DNA from: Sordaria brevicollis
Lineage: Eukaryota > Ascomycota > Sordariomycetes > Sordariales > Sordariaceae
Reading direction: 5' to 3'
Assembly: GCA_033439795.1 (NCBI GenBank)
Contig: JAUTDP010000007.1
Span: 124,001-188,000 of the forward strand
Length of the DNA: 64,000 bases
Under the pieces are notes generated by a model that was not told the DNA's origin, ran no database searches, and saw only the letters and a list, made by a program, of their open reading frames with translations. The translations under genes were made by a program, and so were the position numbers. Below, piece after piece: positions 1 through 10,850 of this stretch; position 1 is the stretch's first letter, and every line of letters starts with the position of its first letter.

Positions 1-3000
1 CCCGCCAACGGACAACCTACCAACCAACCAACCAAACGAAAAAGAAAAGCAACGACCACAAAAGTGGTCGTGGTCCAAAACAAGGGAGTCTTCGCCTGTC
101 AACTTTTTCTCGTGCGTTCGTTAGTCCCGTCAACGCTACGCTACCCTCCAACGAGGGGTAGGAAGCGAACCTACCCAACAGAAAAAAAAAATGCTGAAAG
201 CTCATTGCTCCGACCAAGTTTTTGGAAATTGGTCCCCCCTTCCCTAGCGAAGGTAGTTTTATCAGAAATCGATCTATCTAAATCGTATCGTAACGAGCGG
301 GGCGGCGGGGGGTCCTAGTCCTAGTTCCCGCGCGCGCACGCTTGATCGAGATTGGATCAGATCGTGTGTTTTGGGGGGTTGACCGGGTACTTGGGTCGTG
401 CCTTTCCTCACTTTTACCACCCTACAGAGGAGAAAAATGATGCTCTCTCCACTTGCCTACTTTTCGCCGTCTTGTCCCGTTGTTGTCTTTCGACTTGGCC
501 GGTTTTGAAGAGAGAAAAAAGGGAGATTTAGCGTTGTCTTCTCGTCTTCGTTCTTAGATACCCGTTAGCAGATGCCCAACTTGACCCATGGACTGGAACA
601 TGGCGAGTTGCTTTCCTACAAAGGTGTAGCGTAGAGGGTAGTCTACCGTTGAATATAGTCACCTAACCAACCCGGCTCTCAATGCCTCGTTCGGGTATGC
701 TGTAGCGGGCCGATATGTCATCTGTCACTATCTATCACTGTCAGTTAGACAGAGGGGAACTCAAAGCAACGCATCCTTATCCCCATCATACCTGGCCCTC
801 AAACGGGCTTCAACACCATTCCTTCTGATGATGATATTCAGCTCAAGCTGTCATATTCCTCCTCGCATTAGCACACCTCCTCCGATAGAGCCATCACGAA
901 TCCCGTTTGGAGAGGCCTGAAAACCAGACCGCAACACAACACCACAAAGCCCTCCACTTGTGAACAAAAGCCTCGCATACAACCCCTATGGCCTCCGGTT
1001 CGAAACCCGGTGCATGAAACTACTGCACCGGGCCCTCCCCGTCCTCGCCGTTTCCCGCTGTCGTCCGCTGTCACCCGCTGCTGTCATCCATGGTCCCATC
1101 ACCACCATCCCGCGGGGCTTTTCTTCATCCTGTCCTGCTCTGTCCTATCCTATCCTGCGCTGTCCTGCCATGTCCTGTCATGCCCTCTCCACAATGGAAG
1201 GGGGCTTTCTTTTTCTTGCCGAGCCCGCTGACAGCCCGAGGACTTGAGACTGGAGTTGACTTGACTTGACTGGACCTGACTGGCCTTGGCTTAAGTTAAT
1301 GATGGGCTAACGGTGGCGTCAAGACCTGCCGTCAGTCAACGTGGGTGTAACACCATACCGCAAGGGGTCTCAGATGATCGTGATAATCTCAAACATGAAA
1401 AAGTGAGAATTGAAACCGGTGAGCCGCGAGTGCGTTGGATATCCACTTTCAACTATGCAAAAAGGAAAGAAGCAGAAGTGGTATCCACAACCGAGAAGAA
1501 GCAGAGGAAGGAGAAGAAGAAGAAGCAAAGCCAGGGCAGGCATAAAATTTCCTCTTATGGAAAGCTGAGGTGATGATTTCCTACTTCTAACTCCACTACC
1601 TACCTATCTTCTCTACTTCGACTATGAGTGCTACTTCACTACTCCATATAACGAAAACCTTGCTTCTCTACCTACCTTCCACCTTTCTCCAACTGCCATA
1701 CAACGCCATACAACGCTATACAACCTCCAGCTGCCATGCAACCCACGCTCCACGCTACTATGGATATTGTGTAGGTACGTTGACGGACATACGCAATGCA
1801 TAACAATACCCAGCTTATGATCTGTCAAGTTGTGATTCGTACACTCTCCCCGTGGTCCCTAGTAGAATAGCAGGTATCCGCAATGGCGGGCAAGAAAGAC
1901 CTGGCTGGATAGGTAGACTGGAGCATACCTCTACCTCTCTCTACCTGCTTCTACCTACCTACCTCTACCTGCCCTAACCAGACGAGCCAGATAGCCTGGT
2001 CTGGGCCTCGCTGCTGATCATGCCATTCCTGACGAGCTATCCAAGGCACTATCGAAAAAAGGAATGGGGGGATCAAGATTGGATCAAGATGGAGATGTGA
2101 TATCTCTTTTCACTCTTTAGCGCAAACGGGCTCGGCAGCATCGCAGAAAGCAGATCATCGGCGATACGTAGAGGTATGTCTCGAAGAGGGACTGGACTGG
2201 ACTGGACTGGACTGGACTGGGCTGAACTGGAAGATACGCCGGCGTCGCGGGTCAAAATTTTGTGCTTTCCGTCCGCCGAGGACTCCGACATTGGAACCTC
2301 GGGAGAACTCTGGTGGACAAAGGTGGTTGGACGTGATAGTAGCCGGGCATTGGCAGTGCTAGTAGTGAGTGTTATGGAGCAAAGTAAAGTCGCCATCAAG
2401 GATAACGGAGATAACCTACCCAATTTGATAGGATGTATGTACTTGCTGGTAATCAGGTCCTACCGTACTTGACTCAGTGAGTAGATGAGACGTACAGGCA
2501 GGTAGATCATGATGAGTATCAAGGTATCAAGATCCAATGTATCCAAGGCGACCACCACTCCCAACCCACAGCCTTATCCCCAACCACAACCACAACTCCC
2601 TAAGAAACCACAGACTGCCCAACCAACGATGGACATCCCACAAGTACAACCGAACCAACTCAACCAAGACATCAAAGCACGTGATATCCCCTTGTGAACC
2701 CTCCCCGAAACACCCCGAAACACATCCATCTTCGTATTCGTCCTTCATCATCATGTGTAGAACTGTAACAGACTGGTGGACAAATGGACGGACGGACAGA
2801 CGGACAGACGGACAGACGGACAGACGGACAGACGGACAGACGGACAGACGGACAGACGGACAGACGGACAGACAGACTGGCGGACAGACGGACAGACGGA
2901 CAGACGGACGGAGATATTATACCCGAGTGCCAGGTGCTCATGCTCGCTCGTGGTCTCTGTCTGACCTGACTGTCCGTCCATTGAGGCTCAACTAGACCAG

Positions 3001-4268
3001 ATCAGAACCGGACCAGATCAGACCGGACTAGACCAGACCAGCCCGTGTAGACGACGGACGAGGCCAGTGAGCAGCGCCCGTAGATCCCGTAGATCGTGGA
3101 TGATAACATGCCATGCCATGCCATGCCGACGGAACACCATAGAACTAAAAAGCCCTTCAACTCTTCAAACCAGCGCGGCACCAGCTGCCAAGATACCGAC
3201 CACCCTCCACCCACGTCCCTGCCTGCCGTATCACCACAGGCAGTTTCTCTCCTCTTCTCCTTCCCGGCCGTTACTATGCATGCATGGTCTCACCCCCGTC
3301 AGGGCAGCCTGTCAGGGCAGCCCGACTGCCACCAGAGAATCAGAGATACTCTATCATAGAGGTACTCATAACCTAGGCGTAACCCATAGCCCATGTCCCA
3401 ACGGCACCAGTACCTGTACGCCGCGATCCATGCTCTTCTGCTCCCACTTTTTTTTTCGCAGACAGCAAAAATCCCCGGCCTTTGTTGTTGTGCTACAGTA
3501 CAGTTCCAGACCCCATATTGGTAGTGCCACGACATTTTCGTCACCTGTCAGGGCGCAAGAAGCCAAGGGCGCAAGAAGCCAAGGACGGGCTTGGAAATGC
3601 ATGGTACATTTGACGCTGACGACGTCGCGGAGGTGATAGAAGGGGCGCTGGAACGTTTTGGGCGGGAAGGGGCAGGTTGTGTGTCACAGGTGGGTTCGGT
3701 GGGAGTCTCGGCTTGTGGGCGGTGCTGGATGGTACCTCTATTGAGAGGTGCCCGCATCTTTAGCATCGATGCCACGAAAGACTTTTTTTTTCGAGACTAG
3801 CTCCGAGGAATCGCGGACACCACAGACGCGGTACCGTAACCAGCGACAATGTGATATCAGTGGCGAGAGGCCAAGATGGAATATGACCATTCTATACTCA
3901 ATCGTGCGAGACGGGCATGTCTAGTCTCACGAGCCTGCGAGATGCCGAGCACAAATGACCTGTCAGCGTCCACAACCATGAAAGAAGGGGCCGTGATGCT
4001 GTTCCAGATGCACCGTAGCCGAGATCTCCCAGCGGAATGTTGTTCCGTGTACGACAAGCGAGTCTTTAAAGTCAGCGGCGCCAGCATCGCTCGGCCGGCG
4101 AAGGACCCGGGTAACTATTTATGCGACATTACGTACGCATAGGTGAAGTGCGATCCTGTAGCTTGACCCAGCAAGTCTTAAGAATGCTTGTTGAGCGAGC
4201 TTTGCTTACTGCCATGCTATTGCAGCTGGACAGAGAGAAAGATCAATTCAGACGTCGCTTTGCCATCA
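1..4268. other. Gene-poor region with simple repeats
   Basis: I see no open frame here with convincing protein character or splice structure. The stretch contains degenerate pentamer tracts (TGTCC/TATCC-like near 1125-1190 and ACTGG/ACTTG near 1245-1285 and 2184-2224), a purine-rich GAAGAAGAAG tract near 1490-1530 and the minisatellite listed separately. One minus-strand frame (2073-2423) would give a 116-residue product beginning with a signal-peptide-like hydrophobic segment. Part of it simply translates the ACTGG tract, so I do not call it a gene. Confidence 0.6.
2786..2910. repeat. 8-bp minisatellite (GGACAGAC)n
   Basis: About fifteen near-perfect head-to-tail copies of GGACAGAC run through this interval, with GGACGGAC variants at both edges and one GACAGACTGGC interruption near 2868-2882. 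Because the unit is 8 bp long, every reading frame on each strand cycles through the same 8-residue peptide. This explains the overlapping open frames in both directions, which I regard as artefacts. Confidence 0.95.
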
Positions 4269-5798
4269 TCAGAACCTGCGCTTCTTCTTCGCCGGCCCCG
4301 CAGCAGCTTTTCTTTCCAATTCTTGCTGCAGCTCGGCTCGTTTCCGATCTGCTCGCTCCTCAGACGTTTCTCGTGGCCTGGGGGCTGCGCTAGGGCTCTT
4401 GCTTCTACCGCGACTGGGCGCTCTGGTATCTGGTTTTGGAGACGGTGCTTTTCCGATCGTTCCCAACTTGTGTCTTTTCGGCTGAGAAGCAGGCGGCGGA
4501 GACGGTGATCGTTCAGGTTCAGGTTCTGCTTCTTTCTGCTTCGCCTTGCCACCTATACCCCCTATGCGACCAAGACCCCCCTTTCTGGGCGTAGTCCTGG
4601 ACGATGGAGGAGGGGGCGCGTCTCCTTCCGCTTCGGAAGCCGTGTCTGAGGCCATAGCAGTATCTTCCTCGGGCATCGGTGGCGACGGTGACCGGCTGGG
4701 CTGGCGCTTCCGTCCACCGAGGGCGCCCAGTCGACGACCCGGCGTGCTCTTCGGTGAGGCTCTGGTAGGACCACGAGGTGGGCTCTCGGTCATCTGCACA
4801 TCTTCGTCTTCACCGTCCGACGTGGTGTCGTCATCATCGATGACTGTCTGACGCGTGGCGGCACCACGTCTTTTATTCGCAGACCGGAGTCCAGGCGGTG
4901 TGGCTTGCACTTGAAAGTCATCGTCGTCGTCTTCGTTCCCTGGTGGTTCTGGCGGCGGTGGTGTCTGCGTTGCCCTCTTTGACCGCTCAGCGAGAACAAC
5001 TTTTCTTCCTCTGCCGAGCTCAGTCCACCAGGTGTCTAGCATGCCTGATGCCTCAAACTCCATTTCCGGGGTTTGCCTGACGCCAGTTTCACGGAAGACA
5101 GTATCAAGGAGTGTGGGAACGTCAGTTGATCTCGTAGCCTCTTGCACTCCATCCTTTCGGAATTCTGCTTCGTCAAAGGCCACAAGACCCTTGATCTTGC
5201 CTTCGGCCTCCTTTCTCTTGACTTTGCGTTTGCCCAACAACTTGTTGAAGATGTGCTCAAGTCCCATGCCATTGGACTCTAGCTTGTCTACAAGCCTGTT
5301 GATGACAGCGTCCTTGTCGCGAATGGTAGCGATAAGATGATCGATTTCGCGTGCTCGAGCTTCGTGTGCCTGGATCAGCGGCAACACAAGTTCCGACGCA
5401 AGGGCAGAGGCAGGACACTTTTTCAAGTACAGTGGCCACTTCAATGGCTTGAAGGGCTCTGGGAGAACGCAAGTAATGTGGACCTCGATAGAGTCGTCTT
5501 TGCCTTTGCTGAGGGTCAAAGATGTGTTGGGGTGTTCGGGGTCGTCAATGTCGAAGGCAGCTCGGATCCAATCCAGCAACCTCTGCAAGTTTTCATTGCC
5601 GTCCGTCGGGTCGATACTCGTGTCCTCGGCCGATGCCCTTCCCATGATGGGTCTTCTCTCCATGTTCTCCACCCAGACATTGGCAAGGTCGGTCAGGTGA
5701 ATCTTGTATGACTGGGCCGTGAAATCGGTGGCAACCAAGAGATTGGGTATGCCGGGGACGGCGACCGGAAGCGGTCTCCATTGCGGCGAGTTCGACAT
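4269..5798 (-). CDS. nej1: XLF/Nej1-type non-homologous end-joining factor
   Basis: Predicted 509-residue nuclear protein of the XLF/Nej1 (NHEJ1) family, which bridges broken DNA ends together with Ku and Lif1/XRCC4-DNA ligase IV. Residues 1-130 show the XLF head pattern: an early Trp (PQWRPL), a beta-rich stretch, then YKIHLTDLANVW at about 31-42, equivalent to the Y-x-L-x-x-SDLxxVW block of animal XLF. Residues about 140-175 form a charged heptad-like helix, as expected for the dimerising coiled coil. From about 280 to the end the protein is Pro/Ser/Arg/Lys-rich and acidic-patch disordered. It ends in KKKRRF, resembling the basic-plus-aromatic Ku-binding motif at XLF C-termini. Human XLF is about 300 residues, so the tail is unusually long. 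I chose the ATG at 5798; an in-frame ATG at 5873 lies in the probable leader intron. Family assignment is from remembered motifs. Confidence 0.8.
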   Translation of the reverse strand: MSNSPQWRPLPVAVPGIPNLLVATDFTAQSYKIHLTDLANVWVENMERRPIMGRASAEDTSIDPTDGNENLQRLLDWIRAAFDIDDPEHPNTSLTLSKGKDDSIEVHITCVLPEPFKPLKWPLYLKKCPASALASELVLPLIQAHEARAREIDHLIATIRDKDAVINRLVDKLESNGMGLEHIFNKLLGKRKVKRKEAEGKIKGLVAFDEAEFRKDGVQEATRSTDVPTLLDTVFRETGVRQTPEMEFEASGMLDTWWTELGRGRKVVLAERSKRATQTPPPPEPPGNEDDDDDFQVQATPPGLRSANKRRGAATRQTVIDDDDTTSDGEDEDVQMTESPPRGPTRASPKSTPGRRLGALGGRKRQPSRSPSPPMPEEDTAMASDTASEAEGDAPPPPSSRTTPRKGGLGRIGGIGGKAKQKEAEPEPERSPSPPPASQPKRHKLGTIGKAPSPKPDTRAPSRGRSKSPSAAPRPRETSEERADRKRAELQQELERKAAAGPAKKKRRF

Positions 5799-5860
5799 GG
5801 TGATCAGCTGGCCGAGAATGGGAATCGAATCACAGACGGTGACAGTTGAGTGTATGGGTG

Positions 5861-5939
5861 CTGGGTAAAGCACGAGTTAGATGGGACGAAGCATTGGGTG
5901 GCTTGATGAGGCTCCGGAGGTTATGCAAAGACAACTTAC
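5861..5939 (-). other. Probable 5'-UTR intron of the XLF gene
   Basis: On the minus strand a GTAAGT donor (5934-5939) and a TTACCCAG acceptor (5861-5868) bound a 79-bp interval 62 bp upstream of the chosen start codon. The size and signals are typical of Neurospora introns. Splicing it removes the upstream in-frame ATG and favours the start at 5798. Confidence 0.5.
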
Positions 5940-8196
5940 CTGATGCTGTGGAACAAGAAGCGGCTGTACTAGTCCTTGGCTGTAACACGACGTGGGCTCA
6001 ATGACCGGTTGAGCCTCTTGACGGATAAGCGGCGAGATGTACGGTGGCTTCGGTCCTTCCGCCCCGGTATGTTTTGCACCAACTGCGTGGCGTCTTGAGG
6101 GGCACGTCGTGATAACTAGGCGCAGTATGCTGTCCTGTCTGTCAAGGCAGCTTCATTAGCCAAAGCGAACACACAACAGCCATGACGTATCCAGTCACAG
6201 GGGGCCTAGGGCTATCCTTTTGAGACCAGCATTTCTAATTGGAATGTTTCTCGTACCCTGTACAGGGTGTCACAGTCCCAAAATCCTACCATCCATGTGG
6301 GAAGAAGCTCCTGGTGTCGTCTTTGGGGCCTAGACCTCCAGATGAGGCTCTTATAAGAGAAATGAGGCGGACCAAGTGTTGCAGAGTTGTCAACGGTACG
6401 ACCTGGTGTTTTCTTAGCTAAGATACCCACGGCGTGAAGAATGCTGGAGGAGACTATTCCTGAAAGAAAGACTATCAGAGCTCTGTGACCAAAGATGCCG
6501 TCCGGAGAGAATTGAAACTCACGTTTCTGGGGTAGATTGGACCGGGATGATCAGAATCCGTCCTCAATTAAGCGCGTGGATGTCGGCCGACAAGACGATG
6601 CAATGCCGGGAATTGGGTTCTTTGTGTCACGGCGTACGAGGTGAAGAGCAGATGTAGAGACTTTTGACGCCGCACTGTCCTGGTTGTTGTTGTTGTGAGA
6701 GGGTGAGATTAGTCGTGAAGTAGAGCCTCGTCGTCGTCGTGGTGGTGGTGGTGGTGGTGGTGGTGGTGGTGTTGTTGAGTTGGTTCCTGGTCATAAAGTG
6801 ACAGCCTAGACCCGAACTGACTGGAATTGTCGTGATCAAGTATGAAGAAGCAAAGACTTTTCACAGTGAAGAGAAATTTCAGTGAAAGGAGAGATCAGCA
6901 ATTCCGTTTGTCAAAGGCTCCTTCTGCTCATGAAATGTCACCGTGTTTCGCGATTGTGAAGGTGATGTCAAGAACAGGAAGGAACGCCGAGGGTCCGTGC
7001 ACGATGGGAGCCTACAGGCAGGCAGCAGTACTCTTGACCGGTTTCTCACCTACCGTAGAAACTCGCGAAACAGGCAATTGGTCCGGTGGTCCTAGTTTGC
7101 TGAAGTCTTGCATATAGAGGTAGGTTACTGCCAGTGTCCTCCCGCTTCCAATACACGCGAATGTATGCTAGTTAAGGCGGAGGGTGACGTTTAGTCGGGA
7201 AGTTGGTCGACTGGACCTTTTTTTTGCCCGGGAAATTTATTGTTGCGATTTGCTCTTTAAGATGCTGAAGTACAGCGGGCATATGTGCAGCTGTGTGATG
7301 ACACCAACTCAGCGAACATTTACCTTACCCTAAGCTACAATAGGTTTAGACCAATTGCCTGTTTCGCGAGTTTCTACGGTAGGTGTAGGACGATGGACTA
7401 TCTAGCTAACAGATGGGCTGACAATTCACTGCAATATCTGTTAGCGTCCTAATGGCTGAGAGGGATGATGGAACCAAGCGACATTTCCACCATCGTTTGC
7501 CCAGTCGATGCTAACTGTTTTTTCTAACAAGTTTTCTATTTTGTAGTTTTATGCCACTGATGAAGCCCAAGTTCCATTAACCTAGAGGTACCTAGAGAAA
7601 TGCATTGTAGGCCGGGAGCAAAGACGGGAATGTCTCGACTCTCGGTAGGCTGTTCCGGCCGGGATCAGAGATGTGGATCCCGAAGAAGTCCGGATATTGT
7701 GGGGCTTGGCCGTCAGTAAGCCGAAAACCCGTGGAGATGAGCTTCTTTCGTGTTCCGCATGTTTTGGTGTTGAGCACACTCACCGTTGAAGTCTATCTGA
7801 AGAGACGCTTCCCGTCCTTTCCATATCTCGCTGTTTGTTGGGCTTGAAGCGGGCGTCCATGCCGGCGCAATTGAAAGCATGCAGTCTAGCGCTTGGCGAG
7901 GGCTGCAAGCTCCAAGCTGCCAAGCCCAGCCCGGGCAGCCAAGCACGTGCTCTCGTGAGCTGGCCCGCGTTCGGACCCCACCGTTGCTTCTCCTTCCTTT
8001 CCCCGCGTCTCCCGTCGTTTGTCACCTTTTAGTTCCACGTTGGTTTTCCATCTGGAAGGCGACACGTCCCACGCCGGCGTTGTTGGATATAATTTGGTCG
8101 AGAACTTCCGTCGTGTCCATTGATTGATCTTTGGTCCGATATCACGACGAACCGCAACGATTCCCACCGAGGACCCCATCATCATCATCAGCAACC
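5940..8196. other. Intergenic region between XLF and the DUF7918-like array
   Basis: No gene can be supported here. The stretch holds a (TGG)n/(GTC)n microsatellite at about 6729-6776 and the inverted-repeat element at 7047-7385. A 91-codon plus-strand frame at 6842-7117 runs into the left inverted repeat, so I do not call it. The last few hundred bases are presumably the promoter and leader of the first DUF7918-like gene. Confidence 0.55.
7047..7385. mobile_element. Short element bounded by perfect 37-bp inverted repeats (MITE candidate)
   Basis: Bases 7047-7083 and 7349-7385 are exact reverse complements over 37 bp (left arm begins CACCTACCGTAG, right arm ends CTACGGTAGGTG), separated by 265 bp of non-coding sequence. 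That architecture fits a miniature inverted-repeat transposable element or another hairpin-forming unit. I see no clear flanking target-site duplication. The dinucleotide TA lies four bases inside each end and could mark the true boundary if this were a Tc1/mariner-type element. No open frame of note lies inside. The repeat is seen directly; its mobile nature is inference. Confidence 0.55.
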
Positions 8197-9387
8197 ATGG
8201 CCATCTTGAGCCGCTACCCCGGGCTCACAGTCAACGTAAAGGTTGACAACGAGCTGGCAAAGGAGTACGATGCACCCGAAGAAGAGGTCGAAGCAGGCTC
8301 GGAAAAGTGGGAGTTTCACAAGCTGAACTCGAGGCTCCGAGGGGGAACGCCTTACTCGTTGAGCTACATCGAAGCAAAGCCCGGCAAGCCGTTTGAGTTT
8401 GTCATTGACACCAGGTGCATCAACCTCTACGGTGGTGAGAAGCCGGAGGCCTTCCAGGTGACTGCCTCCCTGGACGGGTACCATACATCTCTACTCCTTG
8501 GAAACGAGAATTACACATTCAGAAAATGTTACACCGGCAATCCGACGACCGGCTATTCAGAGTCAAAATTCAAATTTGCGTCTCTTGATATTTGTAAGAG
8601 TCATCCTCCTTTTCAACAATTGCCCAGGTTTGGTTCTTTTTCGCTGACAAACTGGTTGACATACTGCAGTGGAAGGGCCGGTGCCAGCGAACGATATCAA
8701 GAGGCAGGTGGAAGAAGCCAAACACTACGGGACGCTCCTCATCGAACTCCATCTGGTCCGTCGCATACCAGGACGATCGCGGCCATATTTGCCTAGAGAT
8801 GCACCCAATTCATCTGTCATGGGAATAGCCGAGAAGGCCTTGAAAGGGAAAGCAGTAGACACCAAGACCACGTAAGTAGCCGAAACCAAGCACATCAGGA
8901 CAACATCGAATGTCAAGCTCATCCGTCCCACTCGCCTAGTTTCAACTCAAAACGGATCACCGGGACCATGTACAGCGCCACCGTAGAATATTCCGATCCC
9001 AAATCCCGGCCCTTTGCAGTCTTTGAGTTTCGATATCGCACCATGGGTGAGTTGTACTTCCACACCTCCGTCCAGGCCAATTACTAACACACAAGTCTTG
9101 AAGAGGGTCTCATCCGCGAGGCCATCGTTCCCCGTCCGGCAGAGGTTATTGACGTCGAAGAGGAGTACATTGTAAGTCTCGATCCTTGATTGCCAAGCAC
9201 AGAAGACATGCCGGTCTAACCACTCGATTCTCCGTAACAACAGCGGATCAAGCGCATCAAGCCCGAAATCGAGGACGCACCCCGCGGTATCAAAAGAGAG
9301 CCCATGGACCCAGATCAGTTTGCTGCCCGCTACAAGCAACGTCGGCTGGAGGACGGCAAGGTCGAGATCGATTTGACGGACGACTAA
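8197..9387 (+). CDS. DUF7918-like protein, copy A of a four-gene tandem array
   Basis: Five exons: 8197-8593, 8670-8871, 8940-9046, 9104-9171 and 9244-9387, giving 305 residues. Introns have GT-AG ends, and the third has a good branch site (TTACTAAC). The start MAILSRYPGL is shared by the other three copies (MAIL-x3-PGL), which fixes it. Further shared blocks are Y-I-E-A-K-P-G-K-P-F (exon 1), E-K-A-L-K-G-K-A-V-D (end of exon 2) and F-E-F-R-Y-R-T-M-G-E-G-L across the third intron. These features resemble the fungal DUF7918 family, whose function is unknown. The tail carries IKRE (a psi-K-x-E SUMOylation consensus) and ends VEIDLTDD, a SUMO-interaction-like motif. I infer a nuclear or SUMO-linked role only weakly. 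Confidence 0.85.
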
Positions 9388-10850
9388 GCTTTGCGCTGCA
9401 TACATGGTGTCGCAATCGACCAGACAGGCTCAAACCATGGTCTACGTTTTCCTAGAAAAGACTATTGCGCTGTTAGCCAAGGTACAAGAAGAAAGCGATG
9501 ACGTGGAGCATGGACCGGAAGGAGTCACCGGAGTTTGTCGTTTTACTAGACTTGGAGGTATAATGTTTACACCAATGTCCGCTTTGGAGGGCGCTCCAGC
9601 TGACTGTCCTTAGATACCCAAAGGAGTCATATACGAGTCATATCATGTTCTTCTAGCAGCAAATGCTTGTCCAGTCTGTCCGTGTTTGAATGTCGGCGCA
9701 AGCAATAAACAAAACAAAGACGGGGAGTAGATAAAGACAGGACCCCCCGGTTCTCTCGGAAAAGATGGCTGGGGTGTACCATATCATATTGCGACATCCA
9801 AAATCCCCGCCGCGCCGGCAACCTGAGGCTGAAGAGCTCTCCGGTTTGAGCCAATGTCTGCGTGCTTGCAACTGGCCCGTCTTCAGCCCTACAAGGTCCG
9901 TACGATTACGCCTGGCGGGGATTCTTAGTCTCGCGCGATTATATGGTACGGCGAGGGAACTGGGCCTGGCTCAAGGCCATGGAGCCAGCTGTGGACTCGT
10001 TGCCCTAGCTTGTGAGCTTGGATGGATGGGTCGCAGAGTCGCAAGCTCGGTTTGGTTATGTGTTCCGGTACGTTGAGCACATGGTGGACAACGGCATGGT
10101 CACGCTTGGTGTCGAGACATGGTAGGGGATCTCGGCGGTTGCGAGGTGGGATGCTGGGAAGTTGTCCTGCTAAAAGAGAGTCTTGTCAGCGTGGTGTCTT
10201 GTGTGAGCGGGGGATGGAGTGGCCGGAACGAAGATGACCTGGAAAGTAGCCGGGCACTCGTTCAAGATCCGACAATAAAGGGAGACCTGGTGGCCGAGCT
10301 TCGGGGCACTTTTCGATCACGGCCCCGATACTATAACGGAGATGTCGACTTCCTCGCCCCCGGCCTCTTCCACTTCATTCAAGGGCGTCGTTTGGGTCCA
10401 GATGCCCGACAAGTTCTTGCAGTGATGCTGCGGCTGCCTCTAATCATGGCAGGTGCTTCGGCAAGCCTTCCCTGGCCCTGGCCAGGCCCACCGCTCCTTC
10501 CTGCTCTGAAGATGCTCCTTCCTGGAATCGCGCCTTCCATTTGTGCCCCCCATCTAGTAGGATGGACTGGGCTGTGTGCCCTCTGCCGTGTACGCAGCTG
10601 CCCTTGCCCTCAATCGCACAATAACCTCCCGTCATCGTGTGCCCGCAGCAGCAGCGCTCGGCTCTTCATCGTAGAGGTACTTCTGTCCCCGGCCCTTGAG
10701 ACCCCGCATCTCTGTCCCGTCGTATTTTCTCCCGGGCGCATCTTGAATCCCCGCCGTTGCCTTATCTTTTCTCACGCCCGATCACCATTCCCGTTCTCGA
10801 CACCTACGGTATTCTTTCACGGCGCCACTCCTGGGACGGCTTCACCCAAC
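9388..10850. other. Intergenic spacer between copies A and B
   Basis: About 1.46 kb, presumably the 3' end of copy A and the promoter and leader of copy B. From 10119 onward the frame of copy B stays open for 244 codons upstream of its conserved MAIL start. The translation is Trp/Pro/Leu/Cys-rich without recognisable domain content and the other copies have no counterpart, so I treat it as chance openness in GC-rich DNA. Confidence 0.55.

Noticed and set aside
998..1016. GGTTCGAAACC motif resembling a tRNA B box
   Set aside because: The putative T-stem does not pair over five bases and no cloverleaf can be drawn.
2073..2423. Minus-strand frame with a signal-peptide-like start
   Set aside because: Part of it translates the ACTGG tract, and no promoter, splice or family evidence supports it.
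2537..2995. Overlapping open frames on both strands through the minisatellite
   Set aside because: They only translate the 8-bp repeat and its flanks.
10119..10850. 244-codon N-terminal extension of DUF7918-like copy B
   Set aside because: The paralogues all start at MAIL, none has a matching extension, and the extension shows no domain-like content.
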